Shown: positions 6,641 to 8,382 of the stretch, piece by piece
Position numbering within the stretch: the stretch's first letter is position 1
Layout: every line of letters begins with the position of its first letter
DNA from: Defluviitaleaceae bacterium
GTDB taxonomy: Bacteria; Bacillota; Clostridia; Lachnospirales; WRAX01
DNA: 8,382 nt
Assembly: GCA_009781815.1 (NCBI GenBank)
Contig: WQVB01000045.1
Location: 1-8,382 of the forward strand
Reading direction: 5' to 3'
Made by a program: the position numbers and the translations under genes
The notes under the pieces: model-generated
Told to the model about the DNA's origin: nothing
Seen by the model: the letters and a program-made list of their open reading frames with translations, nothing else
Databases searched by the model: none

Positions 6641-6907
6641 TTAGAGAAACTCGTAATGAGTCCACATACTAATAACTTTTATGCTCTTTTCTTCTTCAAA
6701 AACCTCATAAACAAACCTATGCTGGCGGTTGAGCCGCCTTAAGAGTAACCCCTTAAAATTGCCTACTAGCTTTTCATAAGGGGGCGGGTTTTGGTAGGGG
6801 TTAGCCTTAACAATCTCAATTAAAGCTTTTGCTTGTTTGTCAAGTTTTGCACTTTTAAGCAAAGGTATATGCTTTTGTGCGGCTTTGGTATATTTAATGT
6901 TATACAT
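6641..6907 (-). CDS. yoeB: YoeB/Txe-family ribosome-dependent mRNA interferase toxin
   Basis: An 88-residue RelE-superfamily toxin that is expected to cut mRNA on the ribosome when free of its antitoxin. The length matches YoeB (84 residues in E. coli). Key YoeB positions are all visible: E45 (PPPYEKLVGNFKG), the basic RRLNRQHR stretch with R64 (57-64), FVYEV (65-69), and the C-terminal H84-Y85 (WTHYEFL), equivalent by motif to E46, R65, H83 and Y84 of E. coli YoeB. It therefore looks intact and active. The ATG (6907-6905) overlaps the end of the antitoxin gene by 8 nt, the standard coupled order of antitoxin then toxin. A terminator follows at 6507-6549. Confidence 0.93.
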   Translation of the reverse strand: MYNIKYTKAAQKHIPLLKSAKLDKQAKALIEIVKANPYQNPPPYEKLVGNFKGLLLRRLNRQHRFVYEVFEEEKSIKVISMWTHYEFL

Positions 6908-7154
6908 CCCAATCTACCAATGCCTCATCAACACAATCCTCAAGAGCTTCGCCAATGCCTTCTATTATCTCCTTAGAGGTTTGTGGGCTTGACATTAGAT
7001 AAACCGTCTCTAAAAACCCCTCATAATCTTCCTCACTAATCAGCACCGCATTGCCCCTTTTTGTGGTGATGTGGGTGGGCTGGTTGTGTAATATGGTATT
7101 GTCTAAAATCTCAAATAAGTTTTGCCTAGCTGATGATGCGGTTATAATTTTCAT
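6900..7154 (-). CDS. yefM: YefM/Phd-family antitoxin
   Basis: An 84-residue antitoxin that should bind and neutralise the YoeB-type toxin encoded directly downstream and repress their shared promoter. The N-terminal half (MKIITASSARQNLFEILD) has the YefM/Phd DNA-binding fold with R10 in the SSARQNL motif, corresponding to the operator-contacting Arg of E. coli YefM. The middle (ITTKRGNAVLISEEDYEGFLETVYLMSSP, split at 29-43 and 44-57) matches the family closely. The C-terminus (about 60-84) is acidic, as expected for the toxin-wrapping segment. ATG 7154 has a GAGGGG ribosome binding site at 7164-7169, 9 nt upstream. The gene overlaps yoeB by 8 nt. Confidence 0.93.
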   Translation of the reverse strand: MKIITASSARQNLFEILDNTILHNQPTHITTKRGNAVLISEEDYEGFLETVYLMSSPQTSKEIIEGIGEALEDCVDEALVDWDV

Positions 7155-7185
7155 GAAAACACACCCCTCGCATTGTTATATGCAC

Positions 7186-7247
7186 ATTATAGCGTACATT
7201 TTGGTCTTTGTCAATATTATTGTACGCTATTTTGTACATATTATGTA
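7186..7247 (-). promoter_or_regulatory. yefM-yoeB promoter with operator-like GTAC motifs
   Basis: On the minus strand TTGACA (7214-7209), 17 nt and TATAAT (7191-7186) form a perfect consensus promoter. Three hexamers with a GTAC core lie around it: CGTACA (7193-7198), TGTACG (7221-7226) and TGTACA (7233-7238). The last two are 12 bp apart centre to centre, as known for the TGTACA operator motifs of E. coli yefM-yoeB. The first two belong to a perfect 10-bp inverted repeat, ATAGCGTACA (7189-7198) and TGTACGCTAT (7221-7230), that brackets the -35 box. A further palindrome TACATA-T-TATGTA spans 7235-7247. Autorepression by the YefM-YoeB complex is inferred. Confidence 0.85.
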
Positions 7248-7273
7248 TCTTTGACGCCATCACCTTCTCAATC

Positions 7274-7464
7274 GTCATTAGACTTGTTGTAAAATTAACA
7301 CTCCTCCCCATCACGCCGCACTCTCCCTCTCGTCATCCTGAGCTTGACTCAGGATCTATGCGGGATAGTACACACCTTAATTTTGAGCTGCGTCCTTCTC
7401 CAATTAGATCCTGAGTCAAGCTCAGGATGACATGAAGGGGATGGTTTCGTTACAGGTCTATTGC
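7274..7464. repeat. Palindromic repeat element E3 upstream of the toxin-antitoxin operon
   Basis: The core is a perfect 26-bp inverted repeat, 7332-7357 and 7406-7431, making a 100-bp unit that starts GTCATCCTGAG and ends CTCAGGATGAC. Each arm is itself a hairpin with arms ATCCTGAG and CTCAGGAT around CTTGA (TCAAG in the right arm). Outside it, GTCATTAGACTTGTTGTAAAA at 7274-7294 (written as GTCATTAGAC then TTGTTGTAAAA) resembles the reverse complement of 7443-7464 (AATAGACCTGTAACGAAACC). These look like degenerate outer ends about 191 bp apart, and the left one also resembles the left flank of E1. An apparent plus-strand reading frame over the core (with HPELDSGS) is a by-product of the repeat. 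Confidence 0.8.
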
Positions 7465-7522
7465 GGGCATAGACTTATAATCCAATCTACCCTGTAGGGA
7501 AGGGATTTATCCCTTCCGCAAT
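7460..7522. repeat. Compact palindromic unit with GGAAGGGAT hairpin
   Basis: ATTGCGG (7460-7466) and CCGCAAT (7516-7522) enclose two smaller palindromes: CCCTGTAGGG (7490-7499) and GGAAGGGAT / ATCCCTTCC (7498-7506 and 7509-7517, perfect 9-bp arms, 2-nt gap). It abuts E3. No T-run follows on either strand, so it is listed as a repeat and not as a terminator. The remaining DNA to the RHH gene (7523-7577) shows nothing I can identify. Confidence 0.55.
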
Positions 7523-7577
7523 GGTTTACCCTAAGCATGATAATAATTCTACCTGAATGATAACGGAAAAGAGGTAA

Positions 7578-7769
7578 TCACCCTTTCTCCTCCTGCAATT
7601 CAATCTTACCATGCTCTTTTTCAAACTCTCGAATGGCTTTGTTTATCAAAAACAACACCTGCCTAGTGGTTGATCTGCCATCATAAGCAGATATGTAGTG
7701 CAGCTTTTTTAGCATTTCAGAATTAATCTTAAGCCCCAAATGCTTATCTCTTTTCATTTCTTCTTTCAT
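7578..7769 (-). CDS. Small ribbon-helix-helix (Arc/MetJ-type) DNA-binding protein
   Basis: A 63-residue basic protein with the outline of a ribbon-helix-helix dimer: a beta strand at KHLGLKI (9-15), helix A at NSEMLKKLHYISAYDG (16-31), a turn at RSTT (32-35) and helix B at RQVLFLINKAIREFEKEHG (36-54). Such proteins are common, often solitary, in Clostridia and their mobile elements; the target is unknown. The start at ATG 7769 has AGAGGTGA at 7775-7782, 5 nt upstream. A second Met at residue 5 is possible but less well placed. No toxin gene lies next to it, and yefM-yoeB already has its own antitoxin, so a regulator role for itself or its divergent neighbour is more likely than an antitoxin role. 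It sits between repeat elements E3 and E4. Confidence 0.78.
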   Translation of the reverse strand: MKEEMKRDKHLGLKINSEMLKKLHYISAYDGRSTTRQVLFLINKAIREFEKEHGKIELQEEKG

Positions 7770-7804
7770 TCAAATCACCTCTAAACTCATAATCAACTTT
7801 ATAT

Positions 7805-7847
7805 ATACTAAATATACACTTGATTTTAGTTAAATTTGTGATATAAT
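7805..7847. promoter_or_regulatory. Overlapping divergent promoters between the RHH gene and the plus-strand Cys-rich gene
   Basis: On the plus strand TTGATT (7820-7825), 16 nt and TATAAT (7842-7847) form a good promoter directed right, towards E4 and the gene at 8208. On the minus strand TTAACT (7833-7828), 17 nt and TAGTAT (7810-7805) form a weaker promoter directed at the RHH gene. The two overlap. Inverted repeats in the region, ACTAAA/TTTAGT (7807-7812, 7825-7830), ATCAACTT/AAGTTGAT (7792-7799, 7867-7874) and ACTTA-AAA-TAAGT (7858-7870), are candidate RHH operators. The whole stretch is very AT-rich compared with its surroundings. Confidence 0.55.
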
Positions 7848-7878
7848 CTTATTATTCACTTAAAATAAGTTGATAAAT

Positions 7879-8175
7879 TCCCCTAGTCGTCATCCCGTGC
7901 TTGACACGGGATCTAATCGGGGTAGGGCAGCCTCCGATCTAATTGGAGGAGGGCAGTCTTAATCAGGCATGCACTATCATACATAGATCCTGAGTCAAGC
8001 TCAAGACACGTCATTGCGGACTTGATCCGCAATCCCCTGCCTTCATAGCACTACTTCGACTATTAGTTATCTCATAACCGAACCCTTTAGGGAGGAAGGG
8101 GATTGCGGATCAAGTCCGCAATGACAATATGAGTACAAATCGGAATGACGTGAGTGCGGGATGACGACTAGGGGA
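7879..8175. repeat. MITE-like repeat element E4 with 19-bp terminal inverted repeats
   Basis: TCCCCTAGTCGTCATCCCG at 7879-7897 is repeated perfectly and inverted at 8157-8175, bounding a 297-bp unit with no gene. Just inside the left end is a hairpin (7892-7912) with arms ATCCCGTG and CACGGGAT around CTTGA; the right end has only a diverged remnant of it. A decayed, reversed ATCCTGAG-type copy lies at 7985-8004 and a complete nested unit at 8010-8125. No clear target-site duplication is visible. The element occupies the presumed leader of the gene at 8208. Confidence 0.8.
8010..8125. repeat. Nested palindromic unit inside E4
   Basis: A perfect 28-bp inverted repeat (8010-8037 and 8098-8125) with 60 bp between. 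Each arm is a hairpin with arms ATTGCGGA and TCCGCAAT and loop CTTGA (TCAAG on the right), the same stem type as in E1 and E2. It starts GTCATTGCGG and ends CCGCAATGAC. Its position inside the 297-bp element suggests stepwise insertion. Confidence 0.82.
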
Positions 8176-8207
8176 TTACGAGTCTGATCGGCAAGTGGGT
8201 GGAAGAA

Positions 8208-8382
8208 ATGAAATGCGACAATGACCATTGCATCTACAACGACCATTATAAATGCACTTTAAGCCATATTAGCCTAAACCATATGGGAGTGTGCGAAGAT
8301 TGTGTAATGGTGCGTTTTGAAGATAAAGAATTAGCGAAGGAGAAGGATCGGATTTTGAAAGCTTATAGCAAAAACGCCCCTG
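8208..8382 (+). CDS. Small Cys-rich hypothetical protein, N-terminal part (runs off the right edge)
   Basis: The only plus-strand gene I can support. It is too short here for most ORF cut-offs and the frame is still open at the last base (58 residues seen). Five cysteines lie in the first 32 residues, C3, C8, C16, C29 and C32, in the pattern CxxxxCxYN...CTL...GVCxxC, followed by a charged, helix-like tail (FEDKELAKEKDRILKAY, 37-53). This resembles small Cys-rich proteins common in Clostridia, probably metal-binding; no function is assigned. The ATG at 8208 has a GGTGG-type site 5 nt upstream. The frame is open back to 8172, so a longer start (for example GTG 8199) cannot be excluded. A promoter at 7820-7847 may drive it through element E4. 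Confidence 0.62.
   Translation, partial: MKCDNDHCIYNDHYKCTLSHISLNHMGVCEDCVMVRFEDKELAKEKDRILKAYSKNAP

Noticed and set aside
7208..7414. Plus-strand reading frame of 68 codons containing HPELDSGS
   Set aside because: It crosses the yefM promoter region and repeat E3. The peptide is simply a translation of the ATCCTGAG/CTTGA hairpin and has no ribosome binding site.
7498..7517. GGAAGGGAT/ATCCCTTCC hairpin as the terminator of the RHH gene
   Set aside because: No T-run follows on either strand, and it is part of a larger palindromic repeat.
7578..7769. RHH protein as the antitoxin of a second toxin-antitoxin pair
   Set aside because: No toxin-like frame is adjacent on either side; the nearby toxin has its own overlapping antitoxin gene.
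7332..8125. CRISPR array
   Set aside because: The repeats are inverted pairs, irregularly spaced and of three types, not direct repeats with uniform spacers. No cas gene is present.

Overview
The window looks like a chromosomal segment of an anaerobic, low-to-mid GC Bacillota (Clostridia-like) bacterium. This is inferred from strong AGGAGG-type ribosome binding sites, a PPi-type pyruvate phosphate dikinase close in length and layout to the Clostridium symbiosum enzyme, a single-chain glycyl-tRNA synthetase, an ECF-type vitamin transporter subunit, and small RHH and Cys-rich proteins of kinds common in gut Clostridia. The species cannot be named from the sequence.

Positions 1-6510 are mainly housekeeping, and every gene is on the minus strand. 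Read in the direction of transcription (right to left) they are: a low-specificity threonine aldolase (ltaE); an ECF transporter S component 11 bp upstream of glyQS, with its own near-consensus promoter abutting the ltaE stop; glycyl-tRNA synthetase (GTG start); a repeat element; pyruvate phosphate dikinase (ppdK); and the 5' part of a MurJ/MviN lipid II flippase gene starting 2 bp after the ppdK stop and running off the left edge. LtaE releases glycine from threonine and GlyQS charges glycine, so the middle of the window has a glycine theme. The substrate of the ECF protein is unknown.

Positions 6507-8382 are accessory in character. They hold a bidirectional-looking terminator whose hairpin also contains the -35 box of the ltaE promoter, a complete YefM-YoeB-type toxin-antitoxin operon with a perfect-consensus promoter and operator-like GTAC motifs, a solitary ribbon-helix-helix protein, and the start of a small Cys-rich protein on the plus strand. 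Most of the remaining DNA is palindromic repeats.

The most striking signal is a family of dispersed hairpins in all the larger intergenic regions. All begin GTC, have 8-bp stems and the same CTTGA loop, but the stem sequence comes in three versions that change on both sides together. They are often paired as inverted repeats, giving MITE-like units of about 84, 100, 116 and 297 bp. The largest has 19-bp perfect terminal inverted repeats and contains the 116-bp unit nested inside it. No tRNA, rRNA, CRISPR array, T-box or transposase gene was seen.
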